Assembly: GCF_002009425.1 (NCBI RefSeq)
Contig: NZ_CP019936.1
Location: 1 to 64,000, forward strand
Source of the DNA: Thiosocius teredinicola
GTDB lineage: Bacteria; Pseudomonadota; Gammaproteobacteria; Chromatiales; Chromatiaceae
DNA: 64,000 nucleotides
Reading direction: 5' to 3'
Shown: piece by piece, positions 19,650 through 27,858 of the stretch
How the letters are laid out: every line of letters starts with the position of its first letter
Position numbering within the stretch: the stretch's first letter is position 1
The notes under the pieces: generated by a model
What the model was told of the DNA's origin: nothing
Database searches by the model: none
The model's input: the letters and a program-made list of their open reading frames with translations, nothing else
Position numbers and translations under genes: made by a program

Positions 19650-21060
19650 GAGAAACCAGGTCTGGGTCATCGACGATGACCGCTCGATTCGCTGGGTTTT
19701 GGAAAAGGCCCTGACCAAAGCCGGTATGCACGTCACCAGTTTTTCGAGCGCCAACGGCGTCATGGAGGCGCTTGAGCGCGGCCAGCCCGAAACGATTATT
19801 TCCGATGTGCGCATGCCGGGCATGGATGGCTTCTCTTTGCTGGAGAAGATCAAGCAGGCCTATCCCGAACTGCCGGTCATCATCATGACCGCGCATTCCG
19901 ACCTCGATAGCGCCGTCTCTGCGTACCACAGTGGTGCATTCGAGTACCTGCCCAAGCCCTTCGATATCGAAGAAGCAGTCGACCAGGTTCAGCGCGCGTG
20001 CAAGCTGCGGCGTGAAGCGCGCGCCAGCGCAGAACACGAAACCACCGCGGCGACCGAAATCATCGGTGCTGCGCCGGCGATGCAGGAAGTGTTTCGCGCC
20101 ATCGGACGACTGGCGCGCTCCAACATCACCGTGCTGATCAACGGCGAGTCGGGTACCGGTAAAGAGCTTGTTGCGCACGCTTTGCACAAACACAGTCCGC
20201 GCGCCAAGGGTCCGTTCATCGCCCTGAATATGGCCGCAATCCCGCACGACTTGCTGGAATCGGAGTTGTTCGGCCACGAAAAAGGCGCTTTCACCGGTGC
20301 CCAGGCGCGACGCGTCGGGCGGTTCGAGCAGGCGCACCAAGGCACCTTGTTTCTCGACGAGATCGGCGACATGCCGTCCGAGCTACAGACACGCCTGCTA
20401 CGCGTGCTGGCCGACGGCGAGTTCTACCGCGTCGGCGGTCACGAAGCGATCAAGGCCGACGTGCGGATCATCGCTGCCACCCACCAGGACCTCGAGCAAT
20501 TGGTCATGGAAGGACGGTTCCGCGAGGACCTGTTCCACCGGCTGAATGTCATTCGCGTGCACCTGCCGTCATTGCGCGAACGGCGTGAAGACATTCCTTT
20601 ATTGATGGATCACTTCCTCAAGCGCGCGGCACAGGAGCTGGGCGTCGAAAGCAAGACTCTGCTGCCGGAGACCATTAAGGAACTCCAAGCGCTAGAATGG
20701 CGCGGTAACGTGCGTCAACTAGAGAACACGGCACGCTGGCTGACGGTTATGGCGTCGGGTCGCGAGATCCATGTCGAAGATTTGCCGCCAGAGCTGCATC
20801 GCGAACACGATTCGGAAACGAGCGAAGGGGATTGGCGCACGACGTTGCGCATTTGGATTCGCAACAGCCTCAATGCCGGCAAGGTCGGCCTGCTCGACCA
20901 GGCGATGCCCGAGTTCGAAACCATCATGATCGAAACGGCACTGGAGTTCACCGGCGGGCGCAAGCAAGACGCCGCCCGTCTGCTCGGCTGGGGTCGCAAT
21001 ACGCTGACACGCAAGATAAAAGAACTCGGTCTCGAAGAAGAGCACCGCGAAGCCGGATGA
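19642..21060 (+). CDS. glnG: Nitrogen regulation response regulator NtrC
   Basis: Sigma-54 enhancer-binding activator of nitrogen-assimilation genes. The GTG start at 19642 overlaps the ntrB stop and has AAGGAG upstream; it gives 472 aa. The receiver domain has the acidic pocket IDDDR and phospho-acceptor Asp55 (SDVRMPGMDG). The AAA+ domain carries Walker A GESGTGKELVAHALH, the sigma-54 contact loop GAFTGA, and GTLFLDEIGDMP. The C-terminal Fis-type helix-turn-helix ends with RLLGWGRNTLTRKIKELGL. Target sites are the three NtrC boxes listed here. Confidence 0.96.
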   Translation: MTERNQVWVIDDDRSIRWVLEKALTKAGMHVTSFSSANGVMEALERGQPETIISDVRMPGMDGFSLLEKIKQAYPELPVIIMTAHSDLDSAVSAYHSGAFEYLPKPFDIEEAVDQVQRACKLRREARASAEHETTAATEIIGAAPAMQEVFRAIGRLARSNITVLINGESGTGKELVAHALHKHSPRAKGPFIALNMAAIPHDLLESELFGHEKGAFTGAQARRVGRFEQAHQGTLFLDEIGDMPSELQTRLLRVLADGEFYRVGGHEAIKADVRIIAATHQDLEQLVMEGRFREDLFHRLNVIRVHLPSLRERREDIPLLMDHFLKRAAQELGVESKTLLPETIKELQALEWRGNVRQLENTARWLTVMASGREIHVEDLPPELHREHDSETSEGDWRTTLRIWIRNSLNAGKVGLLDQAMPEFETIMIETALEFTGGRKQDAARLLGWGRNTLTRKIKELGLEEEHREAG

Positions 21061-21136
21061 GTGAGCGATCATTCCCCTGCGAAAACACGGTTTTGACGGA
21101 TTAGCTTGCCCGTCCAGTCCAGTATCGCTTTGCCTC

Positions 21137-21142
21137 TATAAT
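21137..21142 (+). promoter_or_regulatory. candidate -10 element upstream of the 21173 gene
   Basis: TATAAT lies 30 bp before the ATG of the next gene. No convincing -35 is present. Function is inferred from position only. Confidence 0.3.
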
Positions 21143-21172
21143 GCCGCACCGTGTGTTGCGGAGTTTTTATAG

Positions 21173-21571
21173 ATGGATAGCACCAATATTGAATTGCCCG
21201 GTTCCCTGATCAGCGCCGTCGAAGTCGATGGCGAAACCATCTCTGTCCGATTTGAACCGGCATACCTCATCAAGATGATGACGGGTTCGGCCGAGCGCAC
21301 CCGTTGGAGACAGAGCGGTGCACTGGTATTCGACGGTGCCGAGCTCGCAGACGACGAGCCGCTGCCCGAACTGCCCGCAGAATGCCTCGGCGGCGATGTC
21401 GGCGAAAACGTCTACACCTACCGCGACATGGTGCCGGTACCGCTCGAAAGCCGCGGCCACGTGCATTGCGCCATCAAGACCGCCAATGGCAACGTCCGGA
21501 TCAGCGGAACCGCATTGCGATTGGTCATGGACGACGTCCCGAAGTACATCGAACACTTGCGGCCCGAATAA
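21173..21571 (+). CDS. Conserved hypothetical protein
   Basis: A 132-aa soluble protein without signal peptide or membrane segment. It has one sequence block rich in acidic residues (FDGAELADDEPLPELPAE) and a C-terminal YIEHLRPE. The ATG at 21173 follows GCGGAG at a suitable distance. I do not recognise the family. It stands alone between ntrC and an MBL-fold gene, with a -10-like element upstream. The composition resembles its neighbours, so it looks native. Confidence 0.65.
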   Translation: MDSTNIELPGSLISAVEVDGETISVRFEPAYLIKMMTGSAERTRWRQSGALVFDGAELADDEPLPELPAECLGGDVGENVYTYRDMVPVPLESRGHVHCAIKTANGNVRISGTALRLVMDDVPKYIEHLRPE

Positions 21572-21692
21572 GTTTCACCGCGAACTGCGCCATAAATCGC
21601 GCCGTGTAAATTTGGGATCAAGTTTTGCGGTCGACTTGCCGACATCCCCTCATACACTTCTATCCAGTGCGGTTATTGAGGAAGGCCGAAAC

Positions 21693-22451
21693 ATGGCGAT
21701 TGAACTCTTTAACGACGGCAACCATGTCTGCGTCGCTATCCGCGACCTCGCCAGTGGTGAAGCCGTTCAAGCCAATCAGTTTCTGATTTATGACAGCAAC
21801 CACGCCGCACTCATCGACCCCGGCGGCGAATTTACTTATACAGCGCTGTTTCTGGAAATAAGTAAATACATGACGGTGAAGGATCTCGATTACGTCATCG
21901 CCTCTCACCAGGACCCGGATATCGTTGCCAGCCTCAACAAGTGGCTGGTCGGCACCAACGCCAAGATCGTCGTGCCCGAGCTTTGGGAGCGTTTCATTCC
22001 GCACTTCACCCGACCCGGCAAAACCAAGGGCCGGATCATCGGCATGCCCGACAAAGGCATGAACCTCGAACTTGGGGGTATCAACATCAAGGCGATCCCC
22101 GCCCATTTCCTGCACGCCGAAGGCAACTTCCAGTTCTACGATCCCAAGAGCAAGATCCTGTTCTCGGGCGACCTGGGCGCCAACCTCTGCCCACCGGAGC
22201 AACTCGACAAGCCGGCCGAGAGCCTTAACGAAGTCATGCCGTATATGGAAGGCTTTCACCGCCGCTACATGAACAGCAACCGCGTCTGCCGCTTCTGGGC
22301 CAACATGGCAGCTGGTATGGATATCAACATGCTCGTTCCACAACACGGCCGCGCATTCACCGGCAAAGCAATCAAAGAGTTCATCGTGTGGATCAGCGAG
22401 CTGAATTGCGGGATCGACCTGATCCAGCAGTCGGATTATCAGGTGCCTTGA
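21693..22451 (+). CDS. MBL-fold oxygen-binding diiron (ODP-like) protein
   Basis: A 252-aa metallo-beta-lactamase-fold protein most like the flavodiiron-core ODP sensors rather than hydrolases. Metal ligand positions appear as ASHQDPDI, PAHFLHAEGN, FSGDLGAN and VPQHGRAF. In ODP proteins such a diiron site binds oxygen reversibly and signals to chemotaxis. The ATG at 21693 follows GAGGAAGG and is preferred to longer upstream frames that overlap the previous gene. No flavodoxin domain is attached. A chemoreceptor is encoded 8 kb upstream but a functional link is only a guess. Confidence 0.75.
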   Translation: MAIELFNDGNHVCVAIRDLASGEAVQANQFLIYDSNHAALIDPGGEFTYTALFLEISKYMTVKDLDYVIASHQDPDIVASLNKWLVGTNAKIVVPELWERFIPHFTRPGKTKGRIIGMPDKGMNLELGGINIKAIPAHFLHAEGNFQFYDPKSKILFSGDLGANLCPPEQLDKPAESLNEVMPYMEGFHRRYMNSNRVCRFWANMAAGMDINMLVPQHGRAFTGKAIKEFIVWISELNCGIDLIQQSDYQVP

Positions 22452-22761
22452 TTGTCGTACGCTAGGGTCATTCATGGTGACCCTTAGGCCGTTCGAAATC
22501 GCATTGACGATGAACTGCGATGCTTGTGGCCAGACTCGGTGCTAAGGCAATCGTATCGATTCGTCAGCTACTGCCCAGCTGCTCAAAGATGAACTCAGCG
22601 ACATTCCCAACGCTTCATGATCACCTTAGGCCGTCGATGGTACCGGTTCCGAACTGGAGCACCCTCACTTCACTGACCGTAGGACACGCCGCGTAAATGG
22701 ACTAAAGATTCGACTGAATTAACTAGGCACAATCGCCCCACAAGGATTAGGGGACCAATGC
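22452..22761. other. intergenic region before the T6SS island
   Basis: 310 bp without a supported gene. It contains an inverted repeat AGGGTCA/TGACCCT (22464-22470 and 22478-22484, loop TTCATGG) that could end transcription of the MBL gene, and at its right end the promoter-like block AACTAGGCACAATC (22721-22734) that recurs before the second FGE-like gene. Composition becomes more A+T-rich towards the right. Confidence 0.5.
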
Positions 22762-24284
22762 ATGAAGCTTCTTACCTACCCAATTATTGCGTTCGCCGCA
22801 ACGTTTGCACCTGCTTGTCCAGGTGTGCTGGCAAGTGCGCCAAAGTTAGAACTGACACCAACTCCAAGAGCCGCACAGCTCTATCCCGATTTCCCTACCG
22901 ACGGTATTTTCCCGAGGATTGAGGACGCGCAATCAGCGCCTGATCCAAGCGCACTACGTCAGCCAGAAAGCCTCGTGAAGAATTTGAAAGCAATTCAAAC
23001 AGGCACACTGGAAGAGCGGCTGCAAGCGTTGAAGAAGAAGTCCATCGACGACCAGGTTTTTATTGAGGGCGGCAAGTTTTTGATGGGCGATTTCGGTTAT
23101 TTGCAAAGCAATGAAAAGCTTCCTTGGAGCAGCGCAAAATCGAATAAACCGCTACGGAAAATTAGGCTGTCAAGCTATGCAATGAGCAAGTACAAGGTAA
23201 CGTACGCAGAGTTTGATCTATTCACGGAAGCCAATAATGCCGAACGTATTCAAACAGACATGTGGTTCAAGCCAAAGCGTATCCCTGATGCTCCAGCAGG
23301 TGTAACTTGGGAGCAAGCAAAAGCGTATTGTACTTGGCTAAGCACTCTCACAGGGCAGCCGTTCGACTTGCTCTCAGAGGCTCAATGGGAGTTTGCCGCA
23401 CGAAGTCGAGGTTATTTGATCGTGTGGCCGACCAATGATGGAACGTTGCGCCCGAATTACAATGTGCCCACCTCCGAACTTCGTGAGCGCTTGAATGGTG
23501 GATCAATCTACCCGATTGGTAAGTTTCCTCCAAATCCGCTGGGGCTATACGATCTCGCCCACAACGGGCTGGAGTGGGTCGATGATTGGTATTCAGCCTC
23601 ATATTTCGCTGAATCTTCAATCGCGACTGATCCTAAAGGGCCGCCGGATGGCGACCTTAAGGTATTGCGCTCGTGGCCGCCCGGTGACAGTTTTGCTGGA
23701 ATGAGTTTCGACAAGAGAGCTTTTCAGCCGGGCACACCGGCAAAGCCAAAGGTGGCCGGAATGATGATAGGCGGGCCAAGTCCAACAAGGACAGTGCGTT
23801 GCGGCTCAAAGATAACAGAACAACTTCGTTAAGCTATCTTCGATATCCTAGGCGTTTCCAAACCCGCATCAAATCCCCCGGCCACTTCAAACCCGGGGTC
23901 ATCGCCTATTTCAACGTGTTACGCATATAGTGCACGGTTTTTACTAACGAACGCATATCCAATGATTGCTTCGTCATATAGATTGCCGTTGAAATTGCCA
24001 ATCCCTTTGCCGTCGATCTTTGTATCATATCCCATCGCTACGAAGCTCTATACTTAGCAAAGTTTCCTACCCCAGCCCGAAGGATCTTCGCGTCAATTGG
24101 CGTCAAGAGCCGCATCATATTCCTGAAGCCCGATTTGCTACGAGGCTGAAGACTGACGATTCCAATTGCTTCTTTTCGATGCTTAAGAACGCCAAGTTCG
24201 GTCCTTGGATTTCTGAAAGGTATGTTGTTCCGGATTTCCAGCTATGCCTTGCCAGCTTACAAAGAATCCGACATCTCGTTTCGC
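22721..24284. repeat. direct-repeat unit 1: FGE-like gene plus effector tail
   Basis: First copy of a roughly 1.6-kb unit consisting of the promoter-like block AACTAGGYACAATC, a forward FGE-like gene and a reverse effector tail that meet tail to tail. The second copy starts at 24446. The two diverge clearly, and the effector tail is broken in this copy. Confidence 0.7.
22762..23832 (+). CDS. Formylglycine-generating-enzyme (SUMF1)-fold protein, copy 1
   Basis: A 356-aa exported protein: signal-like N-terminus (MKLLTYPIIAFAATFAPACPG) then an FGE/SUMF1 fold from about residue 95 (VFIEGGKFLMGDFGYLQ, MSKYKVTYAEFDLFTE, PAGVTWEQAKAYCTWLS, LSEAQWEFAARSRG, GLYDLAHNGLEWVDDWY). The RGGSW-type block and the active-site cysteine region of true FGE are not seen near the C-terminus (VLRSWPPGDSFAGMS), so it is probably not catalytic. 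It is a close paralog of the gene at 24488. Its stop codon overlaps that of the decayed effector tail on the other strand. A periplasmic immunity role is inferred from its pairing with a T6SS effector. Confidence 0.75.
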   Translation: MKLLTYPIIAFAATFAPACPGVLASAPKLELTPTPRAAQLYPDFPTDGIFPRIEDAQSAPDPSALRQPESLVKNLKAIQTGTLEERLQALKKKSIDDQVFIEGGKFLMGDFGYLQSNEKLPWSSAKSNKPLRKIRLSSYAMSKYKVTYAEFDLFTEANNAERIQTDMWFKPKRIPDAPAGVTWEQAKAYCTWLSTLTGQPFDLLSEAQWEFAARSRGYLIVWPTNDGTLRPNYNVPTSELRERLNGGSIYPIGKFPPNPLGLYDLAHNGLEWVDDWYSASYFAESSIATDPKGPPDGDLKVLRSWPPGDSFAGMSFDKRAFQPGTPAKPKVAGMMIGGPSPTRTVRCGSKITEQLR

Positions 24285-24400
24285 GAGCATCGAGTGCTTG
24301 GCGTAGGTTGTCGATGCTGCAACTGCCTGTGCCCGATTTCACCCAGCCGTATGGGCCGGGGTCGTCGATGGCTTCGATCCATAGTGGTCAGTCGTTGCTG
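23829..24400 (-). pseudogene. decayed effector-tail remnant fused to a vgrG fragment
   Basis: Reading the minus strand from about 24384, the frame begins with WIEAIDDPGPYGW and IDNLRQALDAR, which match VgrG (IEAVDDPGQYAW, IDNQRQALDAR). At about 24284 it switches in frame to ETRCRILCKLARHSW, which matches residues 611 onward of the intact effector (ETRGQILYQLTRHSW). The match continues to the last residues, but with at least one frameshift (near 24130-24150), a stop about 24030, and an in-frame TAA at 23919-23921 inside ALYA-stop-HVEIGDDPGFEVAGGFD. The final stop overlaps the stop of the copy-1 FGE-like gene by 4 bases. It is clearly non-functional. Confidence 0.8.
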
Positions 24401-24452
24401 TTGTTAGGACATGCTTAGCATTTTGTGTGCACATGCCGTTGCATCAACTAGG

Positions 24453-24458
24453 TACAAT
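24453..24458 (+). promoter_or_regulatory. candidate -10 of the FGE-like copy 2 gene
   Basis: TACAAT inside a block shared by both FGE-like copies (CACAAT at 22728-22733 in copy 1), ending 29 and 28 bases before the respective start codons. Conservation between the diverged copies supports a promoter element. No clear -35 is seen. Confidence 0.4.
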
Positions 24459-24487
24459 CAGCTCCAATGGATCTCAGGGAGAAACGC

Positions 24488-25552
24488 ATGAAGCACATTA
24501 TTTACGCATTGGCCATCGTCACCATTCTCTCGTTACCGGCTTGCGCAGATGAAATGGTAAATGTGACAACGTTAGAGCTGACGCCAACGCCACGAGCCGC
24601 AAAGCTTTACCCAGATTTTCCGACCGACGGAATATTTCCGAGTATTGAAAAGGCCGACTCAATGCCCGACCCTGAAAGCTTGCATCAACCTGAAAGCCTA
24701 AGACAGGACCTAAAGGCGATTCAAACGGGTGCTCTCGAGCAACGGCTGGCAGCGTTGAAAAAGAAATCGATCGATGACCAAGTGTTTGTTGGGGGCGGCA
24801 AGTTTCTGATGGGCGATTTCGGTCATTTGCAAAGCAAAGAGGGGCTACCTTGGAGCTCGACAAAGTCAAATAAGCCACTGAGAGAGGTTATGTTATCTAG
24901 CTACTCCATCAGCAAGTACAAGGTGACATATGCAGAATTTGACCTGTACACCGAAGCAAATGGATTAGAGAGCATCCAAACAGAGGAATGGTTCCAAAAT
25001 TATCGGCTTTCAGCCGCACCAGCTGGAGTGACATGGGAACAGGCGAAATCGTATTGCTCTTGGCTAGGCAAGCTGACCGAAAAGCCTTTTGATCTGCCTA
25101 CGGAAGCACAATGGGAGTTTGCCGCGCGTAGTCGAGGCTTTCTAATTGTGTGGCCCACAGATGACGGAACTCTGACATGGGACAGAAATGTTCCTAGCTA
25201 CAAATTGTTCACAGCCCTTAACGAAGGGTCTCTGCATCCAATCGCGTTGTTCCCGCCGAATCCGCTAGGAATATATGATCTCGCACATAACGGCATGGAG
25301 TGGACCAATGATTGGTATTCAGATAGCGATTATGCTGATTCTCCGACAATCGCTGATCCAAGAGGCCCTTCAACAGGAAAGGAAAAAGTTGTCCGTTCAT
25401 GGCCGCCCGGCTGGGATTTGGCTGCAATGAGTTTCGACCGGCATAGCGAACCAATGGAGGTTCCTGAGCCCCGAGTAGTGAATGGGCTGTCGTACGGAGG
25501 CGGTCCGAGCACGTCAAATACTGTTCGATGCGCGACAGCAGGTATCCGCTAA
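24488..25552 (+). CDS. Formylglycine-generating-enzyme (SUMF1)-fold protein, copy 2
   Basis: Paralog of the 22762 gene, 354 aa from the ATG at 24488, which has GGGAG at a good distance; the frame is open a little further upstream. A signal sequence MKHIIYALAIVTILSLPACADE may be a lipoprotein signal, although Pro before Ala-Cys is atypical for a lipobox. The mature part matches copy 1 almost along its whole length (LELTPTPRAAKLYPDFPTDG, KKKSIDDQVFVGGGKFLMGD, PTEAQWEFAARSRG, GIYDLAHNGMEWTNDWY) and again lacks the FGE catalytic block. It converges on the effector gene and overlaps its stop by 4 bases. The proposed role is protection from the effector, which is unproven. Confidence 0.78.
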   Translation: MKHIIYALAIVTILSLPACADEMVNVTTLELTPTPRAAKLYPDFPTDGIFPSIEKADSMPDPESLHQPESLRQDLKAIQTGALEQRLAALKKKSIDDQVFVGGGKFLMGDFGHLQSKEGLPWSSTKSNKPLREVMLSSYSISKYKVTYAEFDLYTEANGLESIQTEEWFQNYRLSAAPAGVTWEQAKSYCSWLGKLTEKPFDLPTEAQWEFAARSRGFLIVWPTDDGTLTWDRNVPSYKLFTALNEGSLHPIALFPPNPLGIYDLAHNGMEWTNDWYSDSDYADSPTIADPRGPSTGKEKVVRSWPPGWDLAAMSFDRHSEPMEVPEPRVVNGLSYGGGPSTSNTVRCATAGIR

Positions 25553-27855
25553 GTGATAATCGAAAGGTCTGGTCTTTCTGATCCTGGATCGTATCCTCCG
25601 GCGACGTTGAACCCGGGATGGTCACCCATATTTACGCGCGCAGCATACAAGGCGTTGTTGTTGTCGACGAATGAATACCCGACAACAGGCTTTTCATAAA
25701 GGTTGTCGTATAAATCTTGAAGTGACTCGTAGTATCGGCTTACCTGCTTATCGTAGTCGTCAGGGTCGTACCCCATGTCCATGAAGTTTTTAACGTGCTG
25801 GAAATTCTCTTCCCAGCCTTTCGAACCCTTTGTGCCATTCGGCGTCATATGCTGCATCATATTTCGAAAGTCTGCTTTGCTACGCGCCTTAAAGCAGACG
25901 ATCTTTATAGCTTCTTTGCGAAGCTTCAAAAACGCCAAATGTGTGCCCTGATTTTCTGGTAAGTGTGTTGTCTTAGTCATCCAGCTGTGCCGGGTTAGTT
26001 GGTAAAGAATCTGTCCTCTAGTTTCAGGTGGGGAGTAGTTCAAGGCAGTAGGCTCATCTAGCACGCCTTTCATGAGTTCGACTCGAAACTCTTCCTTTTC
26101 GTATTGTTGTACCAATCTAATCAAAAATTGTTCTACGTTCTTCCCTAGCATCGCAATGGCGTCTTCAATAATCTGACCCGTTTGTATCATCAACAGCGAT
26201 ATTGCTTGCCAAGTCTTGAATGCGATATCTGTGAGGATCACCATGAACTCATAGTTTGTCGCATACAGAGCGTAGGCAAGATACTTCATCATCTCCAAAG
26301 TCTTACCGACATCGACTTCCAGCTCCAGCTTGCCTCTCGCGCCAACGCCAAGGCAGGCTGATGCGGCGACTAATATGCGAAATTTTCCGTCCATGAAGGT
26401 TATCGTTGCCCGCCCACCGATTCCTACGCCAGCTTGGAATCCGACGCCAGGCCCAATCGCCGCCAGCGGAACAAACTCTCGTGCTTCTGGGCTATTCCAT
26501 TCGAACGCCCCCTTTATACTTCCGCCAGCTTTCACACCGGCAAAGATTTCAATATTTCCATTGCCCGATGCCCCATCACGCGCCTTTTTCGAAATGTCGA
26601 TGTAACGATCGCGCTGGCTTCCTGGACGGGGATGACCACGCATGCCGGCTTTGCCTTCCATCAGACTCGTGTAATCGACCGCCACATCAAGTTCAGCGAC
26701 AGCGCTAGCGCCAGCGGCGCCATAGAGCTCGAGATTCGCAGCAAGTCGAACCAGACCGATCTTGTATTCGGTTTTGGTATTCGGGCCCGTTATTGCCCAT
26801 CGAAACCCAGATCTATCCGGCCAATAGCAACTCGCTCGAAACTTGCCTTCGGCAACGATGAACTCACCACGTGCATTCGCTCGTAGGGCGACGTTGCCTT
26901 CTTTGGGAGCCCATTCTGTTTGGAGGCCCGCACCGGCGAAGTAACGCAGCAGTTGTGCTTCCGCGCCGACTTCAACATTCTCGTGGCCCGCGTTAATGCC
27001 TCTTGCCCATGAATCCAGGGATTCTTTGATCGATTTGTTGACGTCTGCCAGCGCAACACCGGAGGCCCATGGTTCATCGTAAAGTTTGCCGGACGCTTCA
27101 AAATTTTTGAGCTGCTGCCCGAGCTTCTTCGTGTCAATCTTTCCGTCTTCTGTAATTATGGTGTTCTGCGGGCGCCCGAAATACTGATCACGCTCTTTGG
27201 TACTGAGCGGATAGGTACGGAAATGCGACTTTATCTTTTTGCTTCTGACATATGTCCATTTTCTACCCCACTTATGTTTGTCTCTGCCTGAAGACGCATC
27301 TTCGCTCGCGGCGTTCCTCGGATAAATCGGGATGAGTTCTAGAATTTTGTCACCGGTCCCATCCAGGTTACCTATTGGCTTGATTTCGTTGACAATCGAA
27401 TCTTGAGCTGCCTGCAATTTGCTATCAGCTTCCTGCAACTTACGTTCCTGTTCTAGAACGACTTGCGAATCTTCGGGTTTGCCTTTGGTGGGTACGCCTT
27501 CAGCTTTCCGCTCCGCCTCTAGCATCTGGTCGGCGGCGAGCATGCGAGCCTCTTTCGCATTGCGAAACTCGTAGATTAAGTAATCCATTTTGCGGCATTC
27601 GTTCTCGAAGGCCGCAGCGTGTTGTGGTTCGACAACCACAAACTCGTTAGTTTCTGGCCGGTAGAACAACAATGCACCGCCGGATACACGTGCCTCAACT
27701 TCGCTACCTGCACGTGCGTTGCTCGTCCCGTCAGCGATGACCTGCTTCCTTTCTCGTGTTGGTCGAAATACTGTTGAGCTTGAATCGTTGGATTTTGCGT
27801 ACGGGTCGTATCTTTCGTTCTTATTGTTGTCGGGGCGAAATACAGGCTCATCCAT
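25549..27855 (-). CDS. Putative T6SS effector, large, with membrane-active middle region
   Basis: A 768-aa protein whose start codon lies 3 bases after the vgrG stop, so it is co-translated with the spike that would carry it. The N-terminal 85 residues are polar, followed by a coiled coil (about 95-150). Residues 290-510 are a Gly/Ala-rich, beta-type region (GAEAQLLRYFAGAG, GVGFQAGVGIGGRATITF). Residues 515-575 are hydrophobic and helical (YLAYALYATNYEFMVILTDI, ISLLMIQTG), which suggests membrane insertion. The tail 611-768 is the part duplicated and decayed upstream. No PAAR, Rhs or known enzyme motif is seen. Codon and base composition are more A+T-rich than vgrG and the flanks. Effector identity rests on context. 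Confidence 0.65.
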   Translation of the reverse strand: MDEPVFRPDNNKNERYDPYAKSNDSSSTVFRPTRERKQVIADGTSNARAGSEVEARVSGGALLFYRPETNEFVVVEPQHAAAFENECRKMDYLIYEFRNAKEARMLAADQMLEAERKAEGVPTKGKPEDSQVVLEQERKLQEADSKLQAAQDSIVNEIKPIGNLDGTGDKILELIPIYPRNAASEDASSGRDKHKWGRKWTYVRSKKIKSHFRTYPLSTKERDQYFGRPQNTIITEDGKIDTKKLGQQLKNFEASGKLYDEPWASGVALADVNKSIKESLDSWARGINAGHENVEVGAEAQLLRYFAGAGLQTEWAPKEGNVALRANARGEFIVAEGKFRASCYWPDRSGFRWAITGPNTKTEYKIGLVRLAANLELYGAAGASAVAELDVAVDYTSLMEGKAGMRGHPRPGSQRDRYIDISKKARDGASGNGNIEIFAGVKAGGSIKGAFEWNSPEAREFVPLAAIGPGVGFQAGVGIGGRATITFMDGKFRILVAASACLGVGARGKLELEVDVGKTLEMMKYLAYALYATNYEFMVILTDIAFKTWQAISLLMIQTGQIIEDAIAMLGKNVEQFLIRLVQQYEKEEFRVELMKGVLDEPTALNYSPPETRGQILYQLTRHSWMTKTTHLPENQGTHLAFLKLRKEAIKIVCFKARSKADFRNMMQHMTPNGTKGSKGWEENFQHVKNFMDMGYDPDDYDKQVSRYYESLQDLYDNLYEKPVVGYSFVDNNNALYAARVNMGDHPGFNVAGGYDPGSERPDLSIIT

Positions 27856-27858
27856 GAT

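Larger units (their letters stand above)
24446..26025. repeat. direct-repeat unit 2: FGE-like gene plus effector tail
   Basis: Second copy of the unit; here the effector tail is the intact C-terminal end (residues about 611-768) of the large effector. The promoter-like block AACTAGGTACAATC is at 24446-24459. The 4-base tail-to-tail overlap of stop codons (25549-25552) repeats that of unit 1 (23829-23832). Confidence 0.7.

Noticed and set aside
24020-24418. Open frame of 132 codons on the plus strand between the two FGE-like genes
   Set aside because: It lies opposite the decayed effector-tail remnant, whose alignment to the intact effector explains the DNA.
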